From Candidatus Pacearchaeota archaeon (GTDB taxonomy: Archaea; Nanobdellota; Nanobdellia; UBA10117; JABICX01), in NCBI GenBank assembly GCA_017608025.1, contig JAFCGM010000003.1, positions 1-64,000 on the forward strand: a DNA stretch of 64,000 nt, in the 5' to 3' direction. The translations under genes were made by a program, and so were the position numbers. Below the pieces are notes generated by a model. That model was not told the origin of the DNA and searched no databases. It worked only from the letters and a program-made list of their open reading frames with translations. Shown here one piece after another: positions 9,770 through 19,523 of this stretch (positions are counted from its first letter, which is position 1; each line of letters opens with the position of its first letter).

Positions 9770-10411
9770 TTAAATCTCCAAGTCAACAAAAACTAGGTTC
9801 TTAACCTTTTCGTCAGCAAAGCTGATTGTTAGTCCTTGCGTGCTGTTTTCGAGATTGTATAAGAAAAAGCTCTCACCTTCTTTTAGTTCATTTAAATGCT
9901 GAGTGGAAGTTATATCAAAAACAGGATCATACTGGTTTCCTTCTGAATCAATTAAATTTATTATATAATTCATTGGCTGATGTTCTTCAATTGGAGGTGT
10001 TATATTAAAGTAAACAAGCAGGAAATATCCTTCTGTTCCATATTCTGTGTTATTCCAATAAATGCTTGATTCTTTCACTGTTTTTGTAATTGTCATTGAA
10101 TATTCTGGGTTGTTTGGGATAACAAATTCCTCACCAAGTTTGTATTCTGAAATGTTCTGGCCACTTATTGTGTTGAATAGTCCAACAAGTAAGACTGCGC
10201 CAACTACAATTCCGATTTTAATCCACTTGTTATTAATTTTAAAAATCCTGCCAGGTATGAACACGAAAACTGAAATCAGAATATATGCTAAAGCTGCAGT
10301 GGCATTAAATCGTGCAAGAGCAATCATTGCAAAAATTATAAACATAATTCCAAAAACTATGCGCCATGTAAGATAACTTTTTAGATGAGTTTTAATTTGT
10401 GACTTTTTCAC
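9770..10411 (-). CDS. Membrane protein with C-terminal DUF4352-like domain
   Basis: Two or three TM segments followed by beta-rich region. Confidence 0.4.
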   Translation of the reverse strand: MKKSQIKTHLKSYLTWRIVFGIMFIIFAMIALARFNATAALAYILISVFVFIPGRIFKINNKWIKIGIVVGAVLLVGLFNTISGQNISEYKLGEEFVIPNNPEYSMTITKTVKESSIYWNNTEYGTEGYFLLVYFNITPPIEEHQPMNYIINLIDSEGNQYDPVFDITSTQHLNELKEGESFFLYNLENSTQGLTISFADEKVKNLVFVDLEI

Positions 10412-10539
10412 ACAGAATTATTAAGTTGATTATATAAAAAGATTATTACATCATTAAATAAAAAAACATAAGCTGTTTATTAAATAAGCGTCCTGAATTG
10501 CAACTAATATTAAACCTGTGATTTAACCAAAAATTATTA

Positions 10540-11049
10540 CTAAATCTCATTTAAAATCTTTTGTGCTCTTTTTGTGGATTTTATTTTTATATGAAAAGCA
10601 ATGGATTTTTTGTAAAGATTTGGAAAAAGGGACTTTATTGTTTTATTGCACAGGTTTATTACTGGAATATGAATAAGCGTTTTGTTTGATTCAGCAGGAT
10701 ATTTCTTTTTTAATTTATTTAGCAGAGCATCTTTTGTTCCTGTGTTATTTTGTAATATAATAACATGAGAAAGTTCATGGATTAAAGTAATTAGCATTTC
10801 ATCAAAATCATCCAGAAGTTTTAATGAAAGAGGGGACGAAATCCCCCTCAATGGAAGATTTGGGCAAATATAACAGACCTTTGGTTTTAAAATCCATTTC
10901 ATTTCAGATTGCTGTTCCATTTCAGAAAAAATAGAATCTTCTTTATTTTCAAAAAATTCAGCAAATTTTCTTATCTTTGCTTTTATATCTGCTTCATTAC
11001 CTGTTTCTCCAAAAAGTGAGTCATATATTTTGCTGTAAATAAATTTCAT
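10540..11049 (-). CDS. Hypothetical protein with HELSH metallopeptidase-like motif
   Basis: Start reassigned to MKFIYSK...; ITLIHELSHVIILQNNTGTK; ATG overlaps the stop of the upstream SPASM remnant (ATGA). Confidence 0.5.
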   Translation of the reverse strand: MKFIYSKIYDSLFGETGNEADIKAKIRKFAEFFENKEDSIFSEMEQQSEMKWILKPKVCYICPNLPLRGISSPLSLKLLDDFDEMLITLIHELSHVIILQNNTGTKDALLNKLKKKYPAESNKTLIHIPVINLCNKTIKSLFPNLYKKSIAFHIKIKSTKRAQKILNEI

Positions 11050-11237
11050 TTTTTTAATAGATAATAAAAACATGTTGGGTCTTTTGCAAGATAATCTCCT
11101 GTAACTGCATAAGCAATTGCTCTGCATCCTCTACATGCAAAAATCTTGTCGCAATCAGAGCATTCATATTTTGATATAGTCCTTAAGTTATTTAATACAG
11201 GCGATTTAATAAAAATATTGCGAATTGTCTTTTTGAA
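11046..11237 (-). pseudogene. Orphan C-terminal SPASM segment of a radical SAM protein
   Basis: Manual translation FKKTIRNIFIKSPVLNNLRTISKYECSDCDKIFACRGCRAIAYAVTGDYLAKDPTCFYYLLKK*; no CxxxCxxC radical-SAM core upstream. Confidence 0.65.
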
Positions 11238-11297
11238 TCATGCGTATTAGCAGTTCAACCAATAATATTATAAATAATTGTATGCTAAAAGCATATA

Positions 11298-11870
11298 ATG
11301 GCTAAACTAACTTTCAAATCAGCTTTTATGTATCCTTTTAACCGGCCAAAAGGTCTGTTGAATGCCTTATGGATTTTTCTGCCAATTATCGGCTGGTTTG
11401 CACTTGGCGGTTATGGCATTCGAATTGTTAAGGAATTTCTTAAAGGAAAATTCAGGCAACTGCCAGTATTTAATTTTAACAAGGATTTGAAACTAGGATT
11501 TTTCATGTTCTTAAAAGCCATTCCATTTATACTTGTTTATATGCTTGTTATTAATCTGATAGAGTCATTTGTTGATGTGATAGGTATAACTCAGATGCTA
11601 ACAACAGTAATTGATTATTTCATAAGTTTGTTTATAGTTCCGCTTCTGACAATAAACTTCTTTAAAAAAGAAACAATCAGCTCATACTTTGAATTTAAAA
11701 TACTAAAATCAATTATTAATAATCTAAATGACTATATTGTAGTTCTGCTAAAAAGCATTGCATTAGCAATAATCTTCTTTGTCATGATTGTTGTTCTAGT
11801 GGGACTTCCAGCAGGTATGTTCACGCAAAACATCTTCTTCGCAGATTTCTATCGGCAGTTTGTGAAGTAA
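11298..11870 (+). CDS. DUF4013-like polytopic membrane protein
   Basis: Multiple TM segments; FNRPKGLLNALWIFLPIIGWFALGGYGIRIVKEFLKG. Confidence 0.55.
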   Translation: MAKLTFKSAFMYPFNRPKGLLNALWIFLPIIGWFALGGYGIRIVKEFLKGKFRQLPVFNFNKDLKLGFFMFLKAIPFILVYMLVINLIESFVDVIGITQMLTTVIDYFISLFIVPLLTINFFKKETISSYFEFKILKSIINNLNDYIVVLLKSIALAIIFFVMIVVLVGLPAGMFTQNIFFADFYRQFVK

Positions 11871-11913
11871 ACTGGTTAGCAATCCTTATATTGGAATAAC
11901 ACATTCTTAATTG

Positions 11914-12115
11914 ATGAACCAAGACCAATTTTTAGCCAAATACATGAAATACATCAACAAGCTCGATGGCTTATTAATTCTTGCAGGTCTCTTTCTTTTG
12001 TGGATTTTTAGAATTGATATTAGAGTTAGTTGCTAATCTGAAAATATTCCTGCTCATTGCATGGACATTAGGCTTGTTTATGGCATATATGATTTATCGG
12101 GAATTCACCTTCTGA
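11914..12115 (+). pseudogene. Frame-disrupted small membrane protein
   Basis: MNQDQFLAKYMKYINKLDGLLILAGLFLLWIFRIDIRVSC* and, in another frame, LVANLKIFLLIAWTLGLFMAYMIYREFTF*. Confidence 0.4.
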
Positions 12116-12121
12116 TTGCAT

Positions 12122-13246
12122 TCACGCCATAGCAAATCTTAGTATTGCGGCGATTCCTCCAAGATCAATAAGCTGTTTGCCTTCACGAGTTTCATCTGAA
12201 ATTACAAACCATTCTGAACCAATATTTTCTGCTGATTCAATTATTTTTTCTGCTTCCTTTGGATTGAATTTCTCTGAAACTAAAAGAGTCTTTACTGCTC
12301 CGATTTCAATTGCATGCTTAACTTGGTTTTTACCATAAGTTGCGAGGTCCGGGTCAGTTCCGAGAGTCTCAAAAAGCCTCTTTACAATTTTCTTTTCCTC
12401 TGTGATTTCTTCCTGCGCAAGCAAATCTTCTCCGCGAGTAACAGTTTCCTCAATGCCTTCATCTCCTGTGTAGCCAGTGTCAACAGTACCGATTATTTTC
12501 TCCTTTATTTCAGTCCCAAGATAATTTCCCTTTACAAACTCATCTTTTGTCGGACCAGGACCGCCGACAAGAATTCCCTTCAAGTTTTCTATTTTGCGGA
12601 ATTCGTCTGTTGCTGCCGCCCCAACTTTTTTGAAAAAGTCCTTTGCAAGACCTTCTCTAACTCGGGCAAAACGAGCAGCTGACTGTCCTCCTGTTTTGTA
12701 TTTTCCTGGAACAACAGACGTGAAGCTTGTTATTGGAATTATGGCTTTTCCTTTCAAAAGTGCGATGTTTCCCTCTCTTCGGTCAATAACAATAATTCCA
12801 TATGCTTCTTTGATGGTCATCATTTCTTTTAATGGCTCTAAATAGAAGGTTTGCCCACATTTGTAAAGCTTGGTTTTTAAAGGAACTGGTGGCTCAAATG
12901 ACCATACTTTTACATCTGAATCTCCTTCTCTTTCAGCAACGTTTCCAGAGAAACAAACAAGCCCGTTGGGAGGGGTTTTCTTGTAAGTTCTTAACTCCCG
13001 AATCATTCTTTCAAGAGCGTCTGTCACGTTTTTCCTTGTTGTTGATGACTTTATGTTTCTAGCAGTTGACTGCTCTGAAGAAAGCTGCTGCTGGATTTTA
13101 ACAATATCATAATCTTGCGGAATATAAACAGAAACAAGCTCAGTATGCCTAGCACGATATTCTTCTAATTCTTTAATTATTTTCTTCAATCGAAAACGAA
13201 TTTTGCTTTCCATAATCCTTAAAGTGAAGGGATCCACGCTGAACAC
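12122..13246 (-). CDS. prf1: Peptide chain release factor aRF1
   Basis: ARNIKSSTTRKNV (NIKS), TGGQSAARFARVREG (GGQ), GILVGGPGPTKDEF. Confidence 0.96.
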   Translation of the reverse strand: MFSVDPFTLRIMESKIRFRLKKIIKELEEYRARHTELVSVYIPQDYDIVKIQQQLSSEQSTARNIKSSTTRKNVTDALERMIRELRTYKKTPPNGLVCFSGNVAEREGDSDVKVWSFEPPVPLKTKLYKCGQTFYLEPLKEMMTIKEAYGIIVIDRREGNIALLKGKAIIPITSFTSVVPGKYKTGGQSAARFARVREGLAKDFFKKVGAAATDEFRKIENLKGILVGGPGPTKDEFVKGNYLGTEIKEKIIGTVDTGYTGDEGIEETVTRGEDLLAQEEITEEKKIVKRLFETLGTDPDLATYGKNQVKHAIEIGAVKTLLVSEKFNPKEAEKIIESAENIGSEWFVISDETREGKQLIDLGGIAAILRFAMA

Positions 13247-13317
13247 ACATACGCTTTGTGTAGTGCATTGGTTTAACTCTTATATATTAATTGTAATTTT
13301 GGGGTTTAAAAAACTAG

Positions 13318-15693
13318 CTATTGCGTGATTTTAATTGTCTTTGCTGGCTTGAAACAAAGGTCTTTGATTTTTAGTGTTCCCTTAAGTATGTCTTCTATTT
13401 CAGAAAGGTCCTCTGGGGCAGAAATTGTTGCCTTTTCAACTTCTGCTCCAAGTTTTATTTTGTGCTTTTGCTTCCACTGGCGAAGCAAGGAAATGTATTT
13501 CAAAGCAAGTTTTCCTTGCTCAATTGCCTTTTTGTCGATTTTCTGTGGTTTTGGCAACTGAGTTATATGAACAGATTTTTCCTTTTCATACTTTTTGAAA
13601 ACCAACTGGTAAATTTCTTCTGCTGTATGAGAAATTATTGGTGCAAACATTCTGAGAACTGCGTAAAGAATATTATAAAAAGTTGAGATTGCTGCATCCT
13701 TGCTTGCTTTATCTCCGTGATAAATTCTGTGTTTGATTATTTCAAGATAGTTGTCGCAGAATTCTGAAAAAAAGAATTCCTCCACTGCTCTTCTGCTTCT
13801 GCTCAAGTCATATTCCTTTATTCCTGCATCATACTCCTCAATAACTTGCGAAAGCCTTGAAAGAATCCATTTGTCTTCAATTTTAAGGTCTGATTTTTTA
13901 GGTTTTGATTTCAGGTTCATTTCGAGGAATCTTGCTGTGTTCCATATTTTTATCAAAAGTTTCATCCCTCTTACAAGGTCTTTTTCCTTGAAAGGCATAT
14001 CTTTTCCCATAGTTACTGTTGTAACCCAGTATCTTATAGAATCTGCATTGTACTTTTCAAGCAAATCCTTTACCCAGACTGCGTTTCCTTTTGACTTTGA
14101 CATGCCTTTTCCATATTGGTCAAGAACAAAATTTGAAATTGCAATGTCTTTCCAAGGAATTTCATTAAAGTGAAGATAAGCTTTTAAAATTGTGTAAAAT
14201 GCCCAGGTTCGAATTATGTCATGGCTTTGAGGCCTAAGGGATATTGGAAACAATTTCTTGAACTGCTTTGGTTTTTCCAGCCATTTGGAAGCTATTTCAG
14301 GTGACATTGAGGAAGTCATCCATGTGTCAAAAACATCGTCTTCTGGCTCAAAATTAGAACTCCCGCAAGAGCATTTTCTTTTTGGCTTGTCTTTTAAAGG
14401 GTCTATTGGAAGGTCTTTCTCTTCTGGCAACATTTCCTTTCCGCATTTCTTGCAGTACCAGACAGGAATTGGAATTCCATAAAATCTCTGGCGTGAAATA
14501 ATCCAATCCCAACTGAGATTGTTTGTCCAGTCCTCTAATCTTTTTAAGTAGTATTTCGGATACCAGTTTATTTTCCTTGCTTTTTGAATTACCTGCTTTT
14601 TGAAATTTAGTGTTTTAATAAACCACTGCTTTGCAATATAAAATTCAACTGCTGTATTACATCGCCAGCAAACTCCGACAGTCTGCTCAAGAGGCTCCTG
14701 ATGAATTAACAAATTCCTACCAGCCAAGTCATCAAGAATTGCTTCTCTGGCTGTTTTGAAATCAAGGTTAGCATACTTTCCTGCTTTTTCATTGAGTTTT
14801 CCATCTTTTGTAATGCAAATTTTCAATGGAAGCTTATGCTTTTTCCACCATTCAATGTCTGTTGAATCTCCGAAAGTGCAAATCATAACCATTCCTGAAC
14901 CAAATTCCATGTTGACTTTTTCATCAGCTATAATTGGAACATAATAGTCAAAAAGAGGAACTTTCGCCTTTTTTCCAATGTATTTTTTATAGCGCTTGTC
15001 TTTGGGGTGGACAAAGATTCCAACGCAAGCTGGCAAAAATTCAGGCCTTGTTGTTGCTATCTCAATTTTTTTTCCATCCTCAAGCTCAAAATAAATGTAA
15101 TTCAGCTTTGTTATCCGTTCTTTGTCCTCAACTTCTGCCTGAGCAAGAGCAGTCTGGCAGTGCGGGCACCACAAAACCGGCTCTTCTGCTCTGTAAGCGT
15201 AATTCTTGTTGTAAAGGTCAATAAAAGATGTTTGCGAAACTTTTTGTGCCTCAGGATCGATTGTGGTATATTTCAAAGAGTGGTCGTGGGAGTGACCAAG
15301 AGCCTTGAAAAACCTTTGAGTGTAATTATCCTCTGCCTCTTTTGAAGCCTTTCTGCATAGCTTAATGAATTCCGCCCGCTTCATGCTGCCTTTTCTTATG
15401 TTATACTTGTCCTCAACATATTTTTCAGTTGGAAGGCCGTTGTTGTCAAAGCAAAGAGGGAAATAAACATTAAATCCCTGCATTCTTTTGATTCTGGAAA
15501 TTATTTCAAACTGGGTGTAATTACATGCATGACCTATATGCAAATGATCTGCAGAAGCATAAGGTGGCGGTGTGTCTATTGAGTAAATCGGCTTTTTTGA
15601 TTTTGGATTGAATTTGTAAATTTTGTTTTTTTCCCACCAATTTTGCCATTTTTTCTCAATTTCCTTAAAATCAGGTTTCGCAGTAAGACTCAT
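13318..15693 (-). CDS. valS: Valyl-tRNA synthetase
   Basis: PPPYASADHLHIGHACNYTQ (HIGH), CFDNNGLPTEKYVE, GKGMSKSKGNAV (KMSKS). Confidence 0.95.
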   Translation of the reverse strand: MSLTAKPDFKEIEKKWQNWWEKNKIYKFNPKSKKPIYSIDTPPPYASADHLHIGHACNYTQFEIISRIKRMQGFNVYFPLCFDNNGLPTEKYVEDKYNIRKGSMKRAEFIKLCRKASKEAEDNYTQRFFKALGHSHDHSLKYTTIDPEAQKVSQTSFIDLYNKNYAYRAEEPVLWCPHCQTALAQAEVEDKERITKLNYIYFELEDGKKIEIATTRPEFLPACVGIFVHPKDKRYKKYIGKKAKVPLFDYYVPIIADEKVNMEFGSGMVMICTFGDSTDIEWWKKHKLPLKICITKDGKLNEKAGKYANLDFKTAREAILDDLAGRNLLIHQEPLEQTVGVCWRCNTAVEFYIAKQWFIKTLNFKKQVIQKARKINWYPKYYLKRLEDWTNNLSWDWIISRQRFYGIPIPVWYCKKCGKEMLPEEKDLPIDPLKDKPKRKCSCGSSNFEPEDDVFDTWMTSSMSPEIASKWLEKPKQFKKLFPISLRPQSHDIIRTWAFYTILKAYLHFNEIPWKDIAISNFVLDQYGKGMSKSKGNAVWVKDLLEKYNADSIRYWVTTVTMGKDMPFKEKDLVRGMKLLIKIWNTARFLEMNLKSKPKKSDLKIEDKWILSRLSQVIEEYDAGIKEYDLSRSRRAVEEFFFSEFCDNYLEIIKHRIYHGDKASKDAAISTFYNILYAVLRMFAPIISHTAEEIYQLVFKKYEKEKSVHITQLPKPQKIDKKAIEQGKLALKYISLLRQWKQKHKIKLGAEVEKATISAPEDLSEIEDILKGTLKIKDLCFKPAKTIKITQ

Positions 15694-15747
15694 AATAGTT
15701 ACTAGTTAATATAAGTATTTAAAAAATATTCTTTTTTCAGTAAAAAT

Positions 15748-16068
15748 ATGCTGCCTTATTACAGACAGCTAATGATTGTAGGCAATTCTGAAGATGTAAA
15801 ATATTTAAAAAAACGTTTAGTCGAAACAGGGCTTGATCACAAATTTGAAATAACAACAAAAAGAGAACTAAGAGAACCAACACTATGGGAAAAAATTAAA
15901 TATTTTTTTAATAATTCCAAATTACCTCATCCTTATGGAGAAATTCATATTTTAGGTAAAAATTATGGGCAGGAAAACTCAATTGATGAGCTCATAACTT
16001 ATAAAGATGTAGATCAATTAAGCCAATTATTTGAGGAATATACTTTTCAAATGAGGGACCTGAATTAA
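15748..16068 (+). CDS. Hypothetical protein
   Basis: 106-aa ORF. Confidence 0.45.
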   Translation: MLPYYRQLMIVGNSEDVKYLKKRLVETGLDHKFEITTKRELREPTLWEKIKYFFNNSKLPHPYGEIHILGKNYGQENSIDELITYKDVDQLSQLFEEYTFQMRDLN

Positions 16069-16859
16069 AGCATACCGCCCAAACTTACAGTCATTCCGTC
16101 TTCAGCAGCAACTGTTCTAACACCTGTTGCTCGCTGAACTCTTCGCGCTTCATACAAAGGATTTGCATTAATCATTTTTGCGCCAAAGTGATAAAGAATA
16201 GCTAGCTCTGGCTTTACTTCATCAATAATTTTAATTGCATCATCTGTGCAGAGATGAGTGTCCCAGTTGTCTTTTCCTGGCCTGAGAACATTAAGGATTA
16301 GAATTTTTACTCCTTTGAATTCTTGCTTTAGGATTTTGGAAAATGAAGTATCTGAAGAATAACCAATTGAAATTTTATTATAATTAAGAACTGCTCCAAT
16401 GCAATCTGGATCGTCGTGGAAGGTTTTTGTTGCGTGGAATTTGAGATTGTCTATTTCAATTTCATCGCCAGATTTTAATGTGTATATTTTTTTGAGCTGA
16501 TTTTTGTAGGTTTTTCTAAGCCAAGGATAATCTTTTTTTGTGCCTTTTATTACAGAAGGCACTGAAATCAATATTCCTTTGCTTTCATTAACTCCACCCA
16601 TAGTCATAGCATCAATTATTGCATTAATGTCATTTGCATGGTCTATGTGTGAGTGACTTACGAAAACTATGTCTGTTTTAGAAGGAGACAATTTGTTTTT
16701 TGCAAGAGAATTCAATGCTCCAGGACCAGGGTCAAAGTGAATTTGATGATTTCCAATATTAATTACAAATCCGCCAAAATTCCGTATTTGGCTGGAGAAG
16801 ACAACTCTTCCTCCTCCACTTCCTAGGAATGTAATTTTGTTTTGCTGAGTTTTTTCCAT
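16065..16859 (-). CDS. MBL-fold metallo-hydrolase
   Basis: FLGSGGGRVVFSSQIRNFGG, FVSHSHIDHANDINA, GYSSDTSFS, LYHFGAKM. Confidence 0.8.
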   Translation of the reverse strand: MEKTQQNKITFLGSGGGRVVFSSQIRNFGGFVINIGNHQIHFDPGPGALNSLAKNKLSPSKTDIVFVSHSHIDHANDINAIIDAMTMGGVNESKGILISVPSVIKGTKKDYPWLRKTYKNQLKKIYTLKSGDEIEIDNLKFHATKTFHDDPDCIGAVLNYNKISIGYSSDTSFSKILKQEFKGVKILILNVLRPGKDNWDTHLCTDDAIKIIDEVKPELAILYHFGAKMINANPLYEARRVQRATGVRTVAAEDGMTVSLGGML

Positions 16860-16948
16860 ATTTAATCATAGTAATTGAATAGTTGTATTTTTTATTAAGG
16901 TTTGTGCTAGAATATTGAATATATTATAGAAAGCAGCCTAGAAGAAAA

Positions 16949-16991
16949 CTGCCTTTCTTTTAGAAAAAGGAAGTGCAAGTTGCCCAAAAAA
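16949..16991 (-). repeat. Palindromic repeat family copy, no host-gene duplication seen
   Basis: Reverse strand TTTTTTGGGCAACTTGCACTTCCTTTTTCTAAAAGAAAGGCAG. Confidence 0.7.
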
Positions 16992-17014
16992 TGATGTAAG
17001 ACAAATAAAAATAA

Positions 17015-17190
17015 TGGCCCGGCTGAGATTCGAACTCAGGACCTCTCGATATCTGCGAACTTTTTATTACTGATTAAACCTTGTTTTTGGGTTGGAAAAC
17101 CTTCAACTTGGTTTCTTTTGGTGAACATTTTCTTTTGAAAGAAAAGGTTCATATCAGTCGAGCGCTCTAACCAGGCTAAGCCACCGGGCC
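17015..17190 (-). tRNA. tRNA-Ile(GAU) with ~101-nt intron after position 37
   Basis: Reverse strand 5' exon GGCCCGGTGGCTTAGCCTGGTTAGAGCGCTCGACTGATA, 3' exon ATCGAGAGGTCCTGAGTTCGAATCTCAGCCGGGCCA; intron 17051-17151; 7-bp acceptor and 5-bp anticodon stems pair. Confidence 0.9.
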
Positions 17191-17276
17191 GATAATTCAA
17201 GAACTATTGTGCTACTTAAAAAGTTTTTCTTTATTAAATAAATTTTTATAAAAGAAAGTAAGATGGGTAATATATA

Positions 17277-17654
17277 ATGAGAAGATCTCGAGAAAATAAA
17301 TTAAATGATAAGTTTTTTGAGATATTTTATAATAATTTGAATAAGGACTTATCAGCAGAAAACAAGAATGAGAAAGCAAAAGTAATAACGGCTCGGCTTG
17401 AAAGAATTCTTAAAATAAATCCAATTTATGGATCCACTTGTACTGGAATTGGTCCTGGATATCTTGTAAGAAAGTGGCTAACTGGTTATGAAACAACAAT
17501 TAGTGTTTTAGGAGAGGATGATACTACAAAAGAATATTTGTTTAAAGGAATAATTCTGCCAGATTCTATTGGAAATCGAGTTGAAATCTGGGAAAAGGAA
17601 CCTCTCAAAGCTGAAAAGATTCATGACGTGGATTTAGATCGGTGGTATAAGTAA
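17277..17654 (+). CDS. Hypothetical protein
   Basis: 125-aa ORF. Confidence 0.5.
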   Translation: MRRSRENKLNDKFFEIFYNNLNKDLSAENKNEKAKVITARLERILKINPIYGSTCTGIGPGYLVRKWLTGYETTISVLGEDDTTKEYLFKGIILPDSIGNRVEIWEKEPLKAEKIHDVDLDRWYK

Positions 17655-17813
17655 ATTTTGGTTCTACACTTAGCTTTTTGCTTAGCCTTTGGTTTAGTAA
17701 TCTACTATATCTATTAGCTTGTTTTATGTTCTTTTTGTCAACATTCAGACATTTATTTGCTTTGTTTTATAAGAAAGCATTAAATTTATATATTAGATTA
17801 GTATTTTGAATTC

Positions 17814-17969
17814 ATGGTTTCTAACAGCGATAAGATGTTTGAAATTGCTGAAGATTTTGTAACTGAAAAAAAAGCTGAATCAAAAATAATTACTAAAAGA
17901 AATTTAATTATAATGGGAATTATTTTTGCTGTGGCAGTTTTCGGCTTGATTATACCAATTATCTTTTAA
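17814..17969 (+). CDS. Small single-TM protein (51 aa)
   Basis: Manual translation MVSNSDKMFEIAEDFVTEKKAESKIITKRNLIIMGIIFAVAVFGLIIPIIF*. Confidence 0.45.
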   Translation: MVSNSDKMFEIAEDFVTEKKAESKIITKRNLIIMGIIFAVAVFGLIIPIIF

Positions 17970-18020
17970 TGCTTCAGGAAAAAACCAAAATTTATATACA
18001 CTTGTTTGTTTATTTTTCTT

Positions 18021-19523
18021 ATGACAGAAATAAAGAAAGTTGCTGAGATGCTGCAAGACAACGAGATAAAAGTGCTTAAAAATCTTTACACGAAAAAGCT
18101 AGCGTTTGAATTAGATGGATTAAGTCAAATTGAGTTTATACGGGCAGGAATGTGGCTTGAGAACAAAGGTCTTGTAACACAGAAAAAAAAGAAGGAAAAA
18201 TATCTTGTTCTTGACGAACTTGGAAAAAAATATGTAAAAGAAAAGCTGCCGGAATTTCGTCTTATTGAAATTCTGAAAAAGCATAGTATTTCAATAAAAG
18301 AGCTCAAGGAAAAGTTTGAATCTGATGAAGCTACTTTTGCTTTGGGTTATGTTAAAAAGAAAAATTGGGCTGAAATCAAGGATGGAATCATAAAAATTAC
18401 AAACACAGGTAAGAAAGCAAAAGAAAGCATAGAAAGTAGATTTATTCAAAAGCTTTCAAACATAAAAAAAATCAAAAAAGAAACTCTCAGTGATGAAGAC
18501 AAATTTGCATATTTGGAGCTTAGAAAAAGAAAAAAAATAATCAAAGAGATTGAAGAAAAAGAAATTCTGTTTGAAATTACAAAAAAAGGAGAGAGAGTTG
18601 CAAAAAATCTTCCAAAAAACAAAGGAATTGGCGTCCTTACATCTTCGATAATAAAAACTGAGAAATGGAAAAACAAAAGATTTCGGAGATATGATGTTTC
18701 AGCAGGAGTGCCTAAAATAAATGCTGGAATGAAGCAAAGATATCTTGCTTTCTTAGATGAAGTTAAAAGAGAGCTTGTTTCAATGGGCTTCATGGAAATG
18801 ACTGGCCCTGTTGTTGAAAGCGTTTTCTTCAACAATGACGCCCTATTCATGCCACAGGACCATCCTGCAAGAGGAATTCATGACTTATATCAAATCAAAG
18901 GAAAAGCTAATTTGTCAAAATACAAAAAAATAATTGAAAATGTTAAGAATGTTCATGAAACTGGCGGAAAGACTGGTTCAAAGGGCTGGGGAGGAGAATT
19001 TAATGAAGAAATTACAAAAAATCTTGTTTTAAGAAGCCAGACAACTGCGGTTTCAGCAAGAATTTTAGCTTCAAGAGAATTGAGAATCCCTGGAAAATAT
19101 TTTTGCATTGGGCGTTGTTACAGACCTGATGTTATTGATACTACGCATTTAACTGAATTTAATCAATTAGAAGGAATTATTGTTGCAAAAGACCTGAACT
19201 TCTCGCATCTTCTGGGAATGCTTGCAAAGTTTGCTTCAAAAATTGCAAAAGTTTCTGTTGATAAAGTTAAATTCCTTCCAGGATATTTTCCATTTACAGA
19301 GCCAAGTGTTGAATGCTATATTTATTCAGAAGAACTTAAAAAATGGATTGAAGTAATGCCTGCAGGAATTCTGAGACCAGAAGTAACAATTCCTCTTGGA
19401 GTAAGGGAGCCTGTTCTTGCTTGGGGGTTTGGAATTGAGAGACTTTTCATGATAAGGGAAAAAATAGCTGACATAAGGGAACTTTTCAGCCAGGATTTGG
19501 AATGGCTTAGGGGGAAAAAATAA
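18021..19523 (+). CDS. pheS: Phenylalanyl-tRNA synthetase alpha subunit
   Basis: LRSQTTAVSARIL, IGRCYRPDVIDTTHLTEFNQLEG, GFGIERLFMI; start set at MTEIKKVAEML. Confidence 0.95.
   Translation: MTEIKKVAEMLQDNEIKVLKNLYTKKLAFELDGLSQIEFIRAGMWLENKGLVTQKKKKEKYLVLDELGKKYVKEKLPEFRLIEILKKHSISIKELKEKFESDEATFALGYVKKKNWAEIKDGIIKITNTGKKAKESIESRFIQKLSNIKKIKKETLSDEDKFAYLELRKRKKIIKEIEEKEILFEITKKGERVAKNLPKNKGIGVLTSSIIKTEKWKNKRFRRYDVSAGVPKINAGMKQRYLAFLDEVKRELVSMGFMEMTGPVVESVFFNNDALFMPQDHPARGIHDLYQIKGKANLSKYKKIIENVKNVHETGGKTGSKGWGGEFNEEITKNLVLRSQTTAVSARILASRELRIPGKYFCIGRCYRPDVIDTTHLTEFNQLEGIIVAKDLNFSHLLGMLAKFASKIAKVSVDKVKFLPGYFPFTEPSVECYIYSEELKKWIEVMPAGILRPEVTIPLGVREPVLAWGFGIERLFMIREKIADIRELFSQDLEWLRGKK

Noticed and set aside
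10540-11127. Track start of the 195-aa ORF (MQSNCLCSYRRLSC...)
   Set aside because: The first part is an out-of-frame reading of the SPASM remnant; start moved to MKFIYSK at 11049.
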